A DNA stretch of 8,982 bases, from positions 1 through 8,982 of the forward strand of contig CALMNI010000095.1 in the NCBI GenBank assembly GCA_937868555.1, written 5' to 3'. The notes under the pieces were generated by a model that was given only the letters and a program-made list of their open reading frames with translations, was not told the origin of the DNA and ran no database searches. The DNA comes from an uncultured bacterium. Lineage in GTDB: Bacteria; Patescibacteriota; Patescibacteriia; Patescibacteriales; Patescibacteriaceae. Positions 1 through 7,502 of this stretch are shown here, piece after piece. Position 1 is the stretch's first letter; each line of letters begins with the position of its first letter. The position numbers and the translations under genes were made by a program.

Positions 1-1616
1 TCAAGAAAGTAGCGGAAGGAAAAGACAGTCCATTTAAGCCGCTATCCGATAGCCTGGATGGCGTTCTACATAACTTCTCAACCGTCATTGATGCAGTCAC
101 GAAGAATCTCCCAGCCGCGCTTCAGAACGTCGATTTTAGCGGCTTGATTCGGTCCTTTGATGGGCTATTTGGTGAACTCGATACCCTGTTCACCAAGTTC
201 TTCGGCGAGATTGACGTAACGACGGTCGAAGGATTATCCGCCGCGCTGCAAAAGATTGTCGATGTCGGTTCCTACTTGGTCACCACTACGCAAGGCATCG
301 TTGCCGCTTTCGAACAGTTCGCCGATGCAGCGGGACGGGCGGTCGATCAATTCCTTGCGCTCGATAAGGGTAGCCAACTAGATTTTGGCAAGTTCATCGG
401 CTCTGCAAAATTATTGATTGATGCAGGTCTAGGCGTTGGGAGCGCATTGATTGCTATCGGGCAAGCCGGTGCTGATATGGCGAGCGCTATTGATGTTGCA
501 TTTAGAGCCGCCAAAGTCACTATCAATACCATTCAAATTGCGGCCGGCGGCATTGCTTTACTGGTTACTGAATTAGCTTACAAAATAGCAGAAGTAACAA
601 GGTTTGCATACTCTGTTGTCGGCGATGATGCAAAAGTCAATGAGATTAATATCTCGCTTGCTGGGCTACAAAAAACGGCAAACGAACTCACGGCGGACAT
701 TGAAAGAAATAAGAAAGAATGGCATGACGGATTTATTCCAGCGGTTAGCGATGCTGGACAAAAGGCAAAGGACGCTAATAACTCATTGCTTGGAATGTCG
801 TTAGGGCTTAACGATGTCAAAGATAGCGCCAATAGAGCGACCGGAGAAGTACAGGATACCGCTGCAGAACTTGGCAAGCTGGCTGATATTAAGCTCGACA
901 AGATAGAAGTGCAGTTTAGCTCAAAAGGAGAAGCCGCAGAGGCTGCTGGACAGATTAAGAAGGTTGGCGAAGAAGCGCAACAGCTTGTTCCTAAGCTAGT
1001 CACCGTTCGAGATGAAAACGGGAAAGTCGTCCGCTCTTATACTGAAATGACGAATGTCATTCCAGGTGTCACTGGCGGGCTATCGATTCTCGGTTCTAGC
1101 ATGGACAAGACCAAGGACAAGGCTAAGGACGCGGCTAAGGAAAGCGATAACTTCAGAATCAAAATGGAAGAAATCGCCAGTAACGAAAGAATTAAGAATA
1201 TCGAAGCTTACGTTAGCCTTAATGTTGCCGACCTAGAGGCACAAACAAAACGTGTCGAGGCGGCATTTGATTCAATCAATACCACGATCAACAGCACCGG
1301 AGATCTTCTAGGCTCTCTTTTCGGGAGTCTTGATAAAGCGGACACCTACACGAAATTGCAAATCATTGAGCAAATCGAGGCCGAGAATAAGCGCCGAGAC
1401 GCTGCATTGCAGCTTCAAAAAGAATTAACGCAAGCTGAGATTGAGAATATTCGTGCAAAGACTCGGGCGCTAGATCGTGGCGATTCTATTCTAAAGATCG
1501 ACGGCACCGGCCTTGCGCCACAATTGGAAGCGTTCATGTGGGAAATCCTCAAGGCGATTCGAGTACGCGCCAATGCCGACTTTGCGCATTATCTGCTTGG
1601 GATTGCAACGACATGA
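1..1616 (+). CDS. Tape measure protein, C-terminal part (5' end outside window)
   Basis: The frame is open from the first bases (first whole codon at base 3), giving 537 visible residues with no stop, so the gene starts upstream of the window. A TTG at 144 is an internal codon, not the start. The protein is rich in Ala, Lys, Asp and Glu. It has a long Gly/Ala/Ile/Leu-rich hydrophobic stretch at about visible residues 135-197, then helical, coiled-coil-like segments (about 210-300 and 455-500). It ends in LEAFMWEILKAI followed by RANADFAHYLLGIA, a C-terminus I recognise from phage tape measure proteins. Such proteins set tail length, fill the tail tube and are ejected towards the host membrane; the hydrophobic stretch fits membrane insertion. 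The position directly before a chain of small tail and hub-like genes supports the call. The stop overlaps the next start (ATGA at 1613-1616), which suggests translational coupling. Confidence 0.85.
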   Translation, partial: KKVAEGKDSPFKPLSDSLDGVLHNFSTVIDAVTKNLPAALQNVDFSGLIRSFDGLFGELDTLFTKFFGEIDVTTVEGLSAALQKIVDVGSYLVTTTQGIVAAFEQFADAAGRAVDQFLALDKGSQLDFGKFIGSAKLLIDAGLGVGSALIAIGQAGADMASAIDVAFRAAKVTINTIQIAAGGIALLVTELAYKIAEVTRFAYSVVGDDAKVNEINISLAGLQKTANELTADIERNKKEWHDGFIPAVSDAGQKAKDANNSLLGMSLGLNDVKDSANRATGEVQDTAAELGKLADIKLDKIEVQFSSKGEAAEAAGQIKKVGEEAQQLVPKLVTVRDENGKVVRSYTEMTNVIPGVTGGLSILGSSMDKTKDKAKDAAKESDNFRIKMEEIASNERIKNIEAYVSLNVADLEAQTKRVEAAFDSINTTINSTGDLLGSLFGSLDKADTYTKLQIIEQIEAENKRRDAALQLQKELTQAEIENIRAKTRALDRGDSILKIDGTGLAPQLEAFMWEILKAIRVRANADFAHYLLGIATT

Positions 1617-1957
1617 TTAGTTTATCAGCAACATCTTATGACCCAAGCGGCGCATTGATTATCCATACCCGCTTTGAAAATGAATACCAAGGAGAACGGC
1701 GCGGGAGCATTACCGCGACCTTGGACGGTGGCGTTGCTGTCTACGATACCGGATATAGCCTGTCCGATAAGACGCTGACTGCGCGCATCAAGAATCCAAC
1801 CAAATCGATGCTGGATACGCTTAATTATTTGGTCGCGTATTACGGGCAAGTGATTTTAAGCTACAGTCAAGGCGTATTCTTGGCGGTGCTGTCTTTCGCG
1901 CTGAATATCGACACGGTAACAATCAACTGTCGGCTGATTAGCCGGCTGGACGGCTAA
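1613..1957 (+). CDS. Small phage tail protein, 114 aa, function unknown
   Basis: The start chosen is the ATG at 1613, which overlaps the tape measure stop; an in-frame ATG at 1538 lies deep inside the tape measure gene and is unlikely. The product is a beta-rich 114-aa protein. It contains a Thr-Ala-Thr-Leu-Asp-Gly-Gly segment, a VYDTGYSLSDKTL segment and a hydrophobic middle (YLVAYYGQVILSY). It has no signal peptide or clear membrane helix. Small genes straight after the tape measure usually encode distal-tail or tail-tip completion proteins, and the VYD-G-S-D-T pattern recalls other small proteins seen in that position. That assignment is by position and resemblance, not by a diagnostic motif. 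The next gene starts one base after its stop. Confidence 0.7.
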   Translation: MISLSATSYDPSGALIIHTRFENEYQGERRGSITATLDGGVAVYDTGYSLSDKTLTARIKNPTKSMLDTLNYLVAYYGQVILSYSQGVFLAVLSFALNIDTVTINCRLISRLDG

Positions 1958-1958
1958 T

Positions 1959-2387
1959 ATGGCAAGCACGATTACGGCTTACGACAAACTCTGGCGTTTA
2001 ACAAAAACTGGCGGCGTCGATCTGGATACCGATACGCTCAAGTTGGCCCTTGTGACTTCCGGCTATACGCCTAGTACGGCTCATACGCAATGGTCGGACG
2101 TATCGTCGTATGAGGTAGCGACGGGTAGCGGGTATACGACTGGCGGCAAGACGCTGGCCAACCCCGTGGTAACGGATGATAACATCGATTACGACGATGT
2201 CACCTGGACGGCGCTGACAAAAACATTTCGCTATGCGGTTTGCTACAAGTCTGGGAGTGGCGGCGGGCTGACTAATCCACTGCTGTTTTATATCCTTCTC
2301 GACTCAACGCCAGCCGATATTGTCAATACAGGGAGCAATTATACGATTAGCTGGAATGCAACCGACAAGCTATTTTACAAGCCGTAA
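1959..2387 (+). CDS. Phage structural protein, 142 aa (tail or virion accessory protein)
   Basis: The 142-aa product belongs to a type common in phage late operons. It opens with a short helix (YDKLWRLTKTGGVDLDTD), then TLKLALVTSGYTP, then WSDVSSYEVATGSGYTTGG, a DDVTWTALTKTFRYAVCYK block, and a C-terminal NYTISWNATDKLFYKP. This ordered set (an 'LKLALVTS-YTP' strand, 'WSDV--YEV-GSGYT-GG', 'D-VTW-----RYAV-YK', and a final 'W-A---F') recurs in many phage virion proteins usually annotated as hypothetical or structural. The fold looks all-beta. The exact role is not known to me; a tail-tip or decoration role is inferred from position between the tape measure and the hub-like genes. The ATG lies one base after the previous stop, with no strong Shine-Dalgarno, so translational coupling is likely. 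Confidence 0.75.
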   Translation: MASTITAYDKLWRLTKTGGVDLDTDTLKLALVTSGYTPSTAHTQWSDVSSYEVATGSGYTTGGKTLANPVVTDDNIDYDDVTWTALTKTFRYAVCYKSGSGGGLTNPLLFYILLDSTPADIVNTGSNYTISWNATDKLFYKP

Positions 2388-2390
2388 GTC

Positions 2391-4172
2391 ATGGCTAATG
2401 GCATTGTTTGGTATCTCGGACATTCCCTGGACGGCGCTACAACAAACCCGGTTGTAGCGGAAGGGTATGATGAGGCCGATAACCTAATCTACCAGATTCG
2501 ATTTGGTGGCGTTGAGTTCGGCGACGTTCCTAAGTTTGTTGTCGCCAATGCTGCAGGCCATTTGTTCTTTGCGCTCAAATCCTACTCGTATCCTTACAAT
2601 ACCTATAAAACCGACGGCGAATTCACGCGGGTTTATCGTCGGCAGGGCACGCGGATTGACTTCCCTAATCTACATGGGAATTATGTCTACTCTCTCGCTA
2701 TCGATCCGTCCGACGATTCAATCTATGTAGGCGGAGAACAAGACTCTAGCGACTCCTATAAATCGCTTCACAAGTACAATAGTGCTGGCGTCTTGCAGTG
2801 GTCAAAGTCTTCAGAAGTCTTCCCGTATTATAGTACACGCTATGCATTAACGCTGGAAGCAAGTACGCATCGAATCGTTGCAATCAAGATTGATTCATCC
2901 GGTAATATCGTCACTGGAAGCGTTAGCCAAGAATGCGGTGAAGTGCATAAGTACAGCTCATCCGGCACATTGCTTTGGTCATTTATTCTCGATAGCAATA
3001 TCTACGGACTTGCGTTAGACGGTAGCGATAACGTCTATGTGATTTGCAGCGGCGGAATCGGCTATTATGCACTTGAGGATTACGACCCGGATGATGTTTC
3101 ATTAAATCGCGTTGAATTCACAAGTCCGGCGGAAGCTCGTGATTTAATCAAGCTAGACAGCGACGGGAATTATGTAGATTCCGTTTATATTGCAACCGAA
3201 GCGAGCTATGCGGAACAGTACGAGCCGAACGACATTGTTTTCCATGATGGCACGCTTTATATCAAGTCGTTTTATTATTACACGGTATCTTATTACAACG
3301 GATATGTGGCGCAATTCGATACCGATCTTGTATTCATCAGTAAAGCCTATTCAGTCAATAAGACTTGGGAGAATCCAAATCCATCAACGGCGGAAAGTTT
3401 TACGCCGTATCAGATGGATATCAATTCAAACGATGGAACGGTTTATCTAGCTGGCGCGCAAGTTTACGCCAAGACATTGCCGCACGCTGTCTATTACGAG
3501 GATGTCACTCAACTACCGGCAATTCCGATTGGCTTTGCGCTGGCGACTCCATCAACGACTGGCGACCGCTATAACCTAATTCCAGCGCTACCGCTGTCGT
3601 TCAGTCTCAAAGCGCCCACCGTTATTCGCGACTTCGCCGGTGCATTCCAACCTCCTAATATCTACCGATGCTATTTGACTGGCGGGAGCGGAACCATTGA
3701 ACTACCACTGGCCTCATTCTCTTGCCGCCGGGGCTATGGTGTGATGACGATTAGCGCGGTCTGCCCGGCATTGACTGATGCACAAGTGCAGCAAGTGATT
3801 GACCGCGTGGCGGGAAATCTGATTATCAAGCGCGGAATCAAGTTTGCGAATGGCGTTGAGCAGCTTGATGAAATGTTGGTTGCTCCTTTATCCGATAGTC
3901 CGTATCGCCTCGATTCTGGCGGGCGATCTTCCAGCATGACGCTGGACGCAAAGAGCGATGCCGAGATAGAGAATCCCATGACGCGGGTTATTCAAGGAAT
4001 CAGCTATCGCAATACCGCGAACGGAAGCCGACGCATTCGCTGTTCTGTCGATACGTATTTGCGTCCTGGCGATACTGCTGACTTGGGTGGAGAGGAAACA
4101 ATGATTGTCGGAGAAATCACTTATGCAATCTCGCCAACGCAAGCGACGATGGAAATCAGTGAGGCTAGCTAA
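2391..4172 (+). CDS. Tail protein with N-terminal beta-propeller and C-terminal tail domain (paralogue 1)
   Basis: The 593-aa protein has two parts. Residues ~1-365 contain diverged propeller-like repeats: VYSLAIDPSDDSIYVGG, LHKYNSAGVLQWSK, IYGLALDGSDNVYVICSGG, VHKYSSSGTLLWS. These match the 'G-A-D-sGNvYV-G ... i-KYnssGt--W' pattern of SBBP/NHL-like blades. A hydrophobic, proline-spaced linker (about 375-410) follows. Residues ~423-593 form a compact domain. It starts IYRCYLTGGSGTIELPL, includes GRSSSMTLDAKSDAEIENP and ISYRNTANGSRRIRCSVD, and ends YLRPGDTADLGGEETMIVGE plus ITYAISPTQATMEI. I recognise this domain from other phage tail proteins, where it accompanies hub/baseplate genes. The likely role is in the tail tip, with the propeller exposed for binding host surface or glycan; that part is inference. 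The stop shares a base with the next start (TAATG). Confidence 0.75.
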   Translation: MANGIVWYLGHSLDGATTNPVVAEGYDEADNLIYQIRFGGVEFGDVPKFVVANAAGHLFFALKSYSYPYNTYKTDGEFTRVYRRQGTRIDFPNLHGNYVYSLAIDPSDDSIYVGGEQDSSDSYKSLHKYNSAGVLQWSKSSEVFPYYSTRYALTLEASTHRIVAIKIDSSGNIVTGSVSQECGEVHKYSSSGTLLWSFILDSNIYGLALDGSDNVYVICSGGIGYYALEDYDPDDVSLNRVEFTSPAEARDLIKLDSDGNYVDSVYIATEASYAEQYEPNDIVFHDGTLYIKSFYYYTVSYYNGYVAQFDTDLVFISKAYSVNKTWENPNPSTAESFTPYQMDINSNDGTVYLAGAQVYAKTLPHAVYYEDVTQLPAIPIGFALATPSTTGDRYNLIPALPLSFSLKAPTVIRDFAGAFQPPNIYRCYLTGGSGTIELPLASFSCRRGYGVMTISAVCPALTDAQVQQVIDRVAGNLIIKRGIKFANGVEQLDEMLVAPLSDSPYRLDSGGRSSSMTLDAKSDAEIENPMTRVIQGISYRNTANGSRRIRCSVDTYLRPGDTADLGGEETMIVGEITYAISPTQATMEISEAS

Positions 4173-5800
4173 TGGCCTACTATATTGCGGTTGGTGGCTT
4201 GCGGAATGCGTCTAATATCACGCACCGGCTATTCATTGATGGCACGTCTAGCCCGCTATACTCCTTCGATCATTACGGCGAAATCAATGCCGTTGCTTAT
4301 GACTCATACGGGAATTGGTATGCCGCTGGCAAAGCACAACTAGACACAAGCGACTACAGCGGAGTATATACCGTTAGGAAGTACGATATTGACGGAAATC
4401 TTTTATGGCGTCGGTACTACCACACGACGACACTCTACGGGATAGCGGTTAATGACGCGGGCGATGTTGTTGTTGTCGGGGCATCGTCAGGCGGTAAAAG
4501 CATCCTCAAGTTCAATTCGTCCGGCACTGAACAATGGAGCGCTGACCACGGTGCGACAACCTATTGCGTTGCGCTGGACGCTAGCGGGAATGTTTATGTG
4601 GGCGGCGCGGTTTCGAGTAGCGTCTCAATTCGCAAATACAACTCAAGCGGCACGCAACAATGGACAGCGAATCATGCTGCAACGGTGCGCGGTATTTGTC
4701 TGGATGCTAGCGGAAATGTTTACGTCTGTGGAGATACCGCAAGCGGTCCTTATAATGTCAGGCAGTACGATAATAGTGGAACTCTGAATTGGTCTAGGAA
4801 TTACCTGTACTCCGCAACCAGCGGAACGGTTTATGGTATTCGTGTTGATTCTAGTCAAAATACTTACATTTGCGGGAAAACGAGCGGCGTATACGGACTG
4901 GTCAGGAAATACAATTCAAGCGGGACTATTCAATACGATTCGACTTATGGTGGTGGCAGTGATTTAAGCGCCACGCCTTACGGTATTTTTGTCACGCCGG
5001 AAAGCGATGTGTACGTGTGCGGCATTCGATCCGCCAGCGTTGGCGAGATTGAAAAGTACAACTCAAGCGGAACTTACCAAACCGAGTACACAAACGCAGG
5101 TCGACTTAATGCGATTTGCGCTTTCCAGCTTGCGACGATTACCAGCGTTCCCGCCCTGGCCTTGGCTTTCGCATTGGGAGTTCCTGGCGGTGGACGGGCC
5201 TACGAAGTGCCTGGATTGCCAATCGCTTACTCTCTCGCGGTTCCCACTAGCACCGCGCCACCGGTGCCGCCTCTTGGCGACGGGCAAGTCATCTACCGCT
5301 GCTATCTCACCGGTACTAGCTTGATCGAACTGCCCATCGAATCGATTGAATGTCGCCGCCGGCGCAACCAAAGCACATGGCTATTGCTGTCGGTGCCGAC
5401 CGTGACCACTGCCCAGCGCGCGGCGATCCTCGCGGCGGTCAACGTGGGCCAGCTTGTTGTTTATTCCGGCCTACGCGCTGGTGATGGAACAGAAACACTC
5501 GGAGAATTCCTACGGGCCACGCTGACGGAAACCGATGAAACCCTGGAGCCATGGGGCGCGTCCATGGTCCTGACCGCCCGAGTGGCGGCGGTCTTGGAAA
5601 CCCTGCAAACCCGTACCCTGGAAGGTGTCTACCAACGATCCAATGCCAGCGGTCGCAAATCGATTTCATGCGTCAAGGTCAACCCGGTGCTGAGGCCAGG
5701 CGATACTGTAACCGATGGCGATTGGTCATTCGTGGCGGACTCAGTGACTTACAAAATATCGGCATTCAGTAGCGATATGACTGTGCGGGAAGCGCCGTAA
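4172..5800 (+). CDS. Tail protein with seven-bladed-type propeller and C-terminal tail domain (paralogue 2)
   Basis: The 542-aa protein has the same layout as its upstream neighbour but much more regular repeats. About six units of roughly 40 residues span residues 37-308, each reading 'G-a-D-sGNvYV-G ... -rKYnsSGt-qW' (LDASGNVYVGG, IRKYNSSGTQQW, LDASGNVYVCG, VRKYNSSGT, IEKYNSSGT). The first ~36 residues (YYIAVGG ... LYSFDHYGE) look like the second half of a unit, and LNAICAF at 312-318 looks like the first strand. Together they could close a seven-bladed ring. A linker at ~325-372 contains two VPAL/VPGL...AVP motifs. Residues ~374-542 match the neighbour's C-terminal domain: IYRCYLTG, IELPIESIECRRR, GVYQRSNASGRKSISC, LRPGDTV, VTYKISAFSSDMTV. 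A GTGAGG Shine-Dalgarno precedes the ATG. A receptor-binding role is inferred. The 3' third is clearly richer in GC than the propeller part. Confidence 0.75.
   Translation: MAYYIAVGGLRNASNITHRLFIDGTSSPLYSFDHYGEINAVAYDSYGNWYAAGKAQLDTSDYSGVYTVRKYDIDGNLLWRRYYHTTTLYGIAVNDAGDVVVVGASSGGKSILKFNSSGTEQWSADHGATTYCVALDASGNVYVGGAVSSSVSIRKYNSSGTQQWTANHAATVRGICLDASGNVYVCGDTASGPYNVRQYDNSGTLNWSRNYLYSATSGTVYGIRVDSSQNTYICGKTSGVYGLVRKYNSSGTIQYDSTYGGGSDLSATPYGIFVTPESDVYVCGIRSASVGEIEKYNSSGTYQTEYTNAGRLNAICAFQLATITSVPALALAFALGVPGGGRAYEVPGLPIAYSLAVPTSTAPPVPPLGDGQVIYRCYLTGTSLIELPIESIECRRRRNQSTWLLLSVPTVTTAQRAAILAAVNVGQLVVYSGLRAGDGTETLGEFLRATLTETDETLEPWGASMVLTARVAAVLETLQTRTLEGVYQRSNASGRKSISCVKVNPVLRPGDTVTDGDWSFVADSVTYKISAFSSDMTVREAP
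4280..5120 (+). repeat. Tandem propeller-blade repeats, visible at DNA level
   Basis: The blade units of the second propeller gene are still recognisable as nucleotide repeats. The segment 4574-4599 recurs at 4700-4725 with three differences, all synonymous, exactly 126 bases (42 codons) apart; it encodes LDASGNVYV both times. The block encoding KYNSSGT recurs at about 4634-4655, 4906-4926 and 5054-5074, with a diverged copy near 4510. The upstream paralogue's blades have drifted much further and do not show this. Confidence 0.75.
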
Positions 5801-7353
5801 TGGGCAAGGCGATCATTACCGCGAACGTGGGCGACGGACTCTACAAGGCGCGTCCGCTTTATGATTTGACGCGGCTCAATAAAGAGCTGGACAAGCTCAA
5901 TACCGACCAAGCGGAGTATTCGACCCTGCTAGGTAAAGCGGTCTTGTCGCTCTCGCTACTGGAAGATGAAACGGAAATCGCCCGTCGCGCGATGAACGCG
6001 GTTATCAACCAATGGCAACAGGACTTGCTTAATACCGCAAACCCACCGCCGATTGTACCGCCTACCGAAGATGATCCCGAAACCGGGATGCCGTGGGATC
6101 CACCAGACAGCGCGCAATATGGGCCGCTGGAAGACGCGATCAACGCCGCCAGAACGGCCGCTGGAAAGGCCACGCTAACCCGCGATGACGACCTGGATTT
6201 TGCCGCGCGCCGGCATGTTTACGACATGTCCGGACGCCGTCTGCTGGGGCACATCGGCAGCGACAAGAGCGTCCCCACCAGCCGCATCGCAGCTACCGGG
6301 TATCAGGCGGATTTCGCGGTGGAACTGGTGGCTTGCGGAGCGTTCACGGCCGCCAGCGCTGCCAACCAGTGGGCGATCAACGCCTCGTCGGCCATCTACA
6401 GCGATTCAGCGACTCAGCTAGGGGTCGCCTACACATACAGCACCAGCCATCCCGCTACGCACCTCTGGGTGGCCCTGCTGGCCCATCCAGACCCCGATCC
6501 GGACCCGTCACCGCCCACCGTGACATACCCTGATGATCCCGCGCAAAAGGTGGCGCGGGAGCAAGAGGCCGGTATGGAAAAGATCGAGCCGCCCAAGACC
6601 GAGGTGCTGGCTCAGCCGGCGAAGCTCACGGACGTGGTGAGGAAATTCGGAATCGCGGCGGGTAAGGAAGCGGCGGCACGAAGAGAAGTTGCAAGGTTGC
6701 TCGCTGAAAACGACGCGCGCGCGATGAGAATCAGCGAACTGCAAGCACTCAAGACCTCGCTGAACGCCCTAGAATACGATGTCTGGAGCACCTTCTACAC
6801 GGAAGCACTGACAGTCGGGCAAGAGATTGAAACCGCTGAACCGCCAGGGTACTGGCGGGATGATGCGACTCCCACGGTGGTTGCCGGTGGTGGTGTGTAT
6901 CCTCAAGACTATCTCTACACAGAGTACCCGTGGAATATCGCCGCGTTCGATTCCGCGCAAGTGAAACCGGGCAAGCTGGCATCGTCGGTCCCGCTATCGC
7001 CGGAAGCGGTCTATTACAATGCGTGCCTTGAGCCTGGGCATCTGAAGTGGAAGCCGCTATGGCGCTATGGAACGATTACACGGTTGGACAAGCCGGCGAG
7101 CGTGTGCGATCTGACCTTGGAAGTGGTCACGGCGCGGCTGTTCATCGATGAAAGCACGGCGCTTGATCTCAACGAGAACGAAACCCTGAACAACGTGGTG
7201 ATCTCATATCCGCCGTGCAACGGCTATGCGTTTGAAGAAGATGATGAGGTTCTAGTGCTGTTCGAAGGCCATGACCGGGCTAACCCGAAGGTCGTTGGCT
7301 TCCGCAGGGCACCGCGCGATTGCAACGGAAGAGAGGATTGGTTGCAGCTTTAA
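5800..7353 (+). CDS. Tail hub/baseplate-like protein with an embedded CAP (SCP/PR-1) domain
   Basis: The 517-aa product starts MGKAIITANVGDGLYKARPLY and continues with a charged helical segment (~22-78). A Pro/Asp-rich linker follows (81-107), then a CAP-type domain at ~107-228. Its marks are AINAARTAAGKATLTRDDDL, AARRHVYDM, LGHIGSDKSVPTSRIAATGY, VELVACG, a Trp at 191, QLGVAYTY and HLWVALLA. A second Pro/Asp linker (229-247) leads to another coiled-coil-like stretch (~285-325) and a beta-rich C-terminal part with RYGTITRLDKPASVCDLTL, DLNENETLN and AFEEDDEVLVLFEG plus HDRANPKVVGFRRAP. That C-terminal end and the N-terminus match a phage hub-type family I have seen beside the C-terminal domain of the two preceding genes. 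H151 and E175 fit conserved CAP residues, but the usual His six residues after Trp191 appears to be Ser197. The CAP role in a virion is unknown. The start overlaps the previous stop (TAATG). Confidence 0.75.
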   Translation: MGKAIITANVGDGLYKARPLYDLTRLNKELDKLNTDQAEYSTLLGKAVLSLSLLEDETEIARRAMNAVINQWQQDLLNTANPPPIVPPTEDDPETGMPWDPPDSAQYGPLEDAINAARTAAGKATLTRDDDLDFAARRHVYDMSGRRLLGHIGSDKSVPTSRIAATGYQADFAVELVACGAFTAASAANQWAINASSAIYSDSATQLGVAYTYSTSHPATHLWVALLAHPDPDPDPSPPTVTYPDDPAQKVAREQEAGMEKIEPPKTEVLAQPAKLTDVVRKFGIAAGKEAAARREVARLLAENDARAMRISELQALKTSLNALEYDVWSTFYTEALTVGQEIETAEPPGYWRDDATPTVVAGGGVYPQDYLYTEYPWNIAAFDSAQVKPGKLASSVPLSPEAVYYNACLEPGHLKWKPLWRYGTITRLDKPASVCDLTLEVVTARLFIDESTALDLNENETLNNVVISYPPCNGYAFEEDDEVLVLFEGHDRANPKVVGFRRAPRDCNGREDWLQL

Positions 7354-7354
7354 A

Positions 7355-7496
7355 ACCGCATTGCAGGGATGAACGGCCGTATCGGCATCGTCGGTCGGCC
7401 CGTCACACTGTCGCGATTGTGTTGTGGCCAATTCTTCCCGCCCGTTCCCGGACCACGCTGTTACGTGGCATAGTCCGAGCGCCCCTGCAATGCGGT
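7355..7496. repeat. 142-bp element bounded by a perfect 14-bp inverted repeat; candidate structured RNA or MITE-like element
   Basis: ACCGCATTGCAGGG at 7355-7368 is the exact reverse complement of 7483-7496. The element begins one base after the tail-operon stop codon. Inside are further pairings that could nest: GAACGG (7371-7376) with CCGTTC (7442-7447); GGCC (7397-7400) with GGCC (7426-7429) around an ACAC/GTGT pair; GCCG/CGGC (7376-7379/7383-7386, competing by one base with the first); and CCACG/CGTGG (7453-7457/7464-7468), extended by GGA/TCC across a five-base bulge. No ORF of coding character is seen here. No target-site duplication is obvious at the ends. Either strand could be transcribed; neither end carries a strong T-tract. 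It could be a structured non-coding RNA, an extended terminator/processing structure for the tail mRNA, or a small non-autonomous element. Confidence 0.6.
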
Positions 7497-7502
7497 CTTG
7501 CG

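Noticed and set aside
578..1003. 141-aa minus-strand frame inside the tape measure gene
   Set aside because: Serine/alanine/leucine-rich antisense shadow of a well-supported gene, with no motif and no ribosome binding site.
5063..5371. 102-aa minus-strand frame inside the second propeller gene
   Set aside because: Low-complexity antisense frame crossing a domain junction of a convincing coding gene.
7355..7496. Diversity-generating retroelement parts or retron RNA
   Set aside because: No reverse transcriptase gene, no template/variable repeat pair and no adenine-biased variation are visible in the window, so nothing supports either beyond the flanking inverted repeat.
7355..7496. Recent transposable (MITE) insertion
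   Set aside because: I looked for a target-site duplication next to both arms and found none; the idea is kept only as an alternative explanation.
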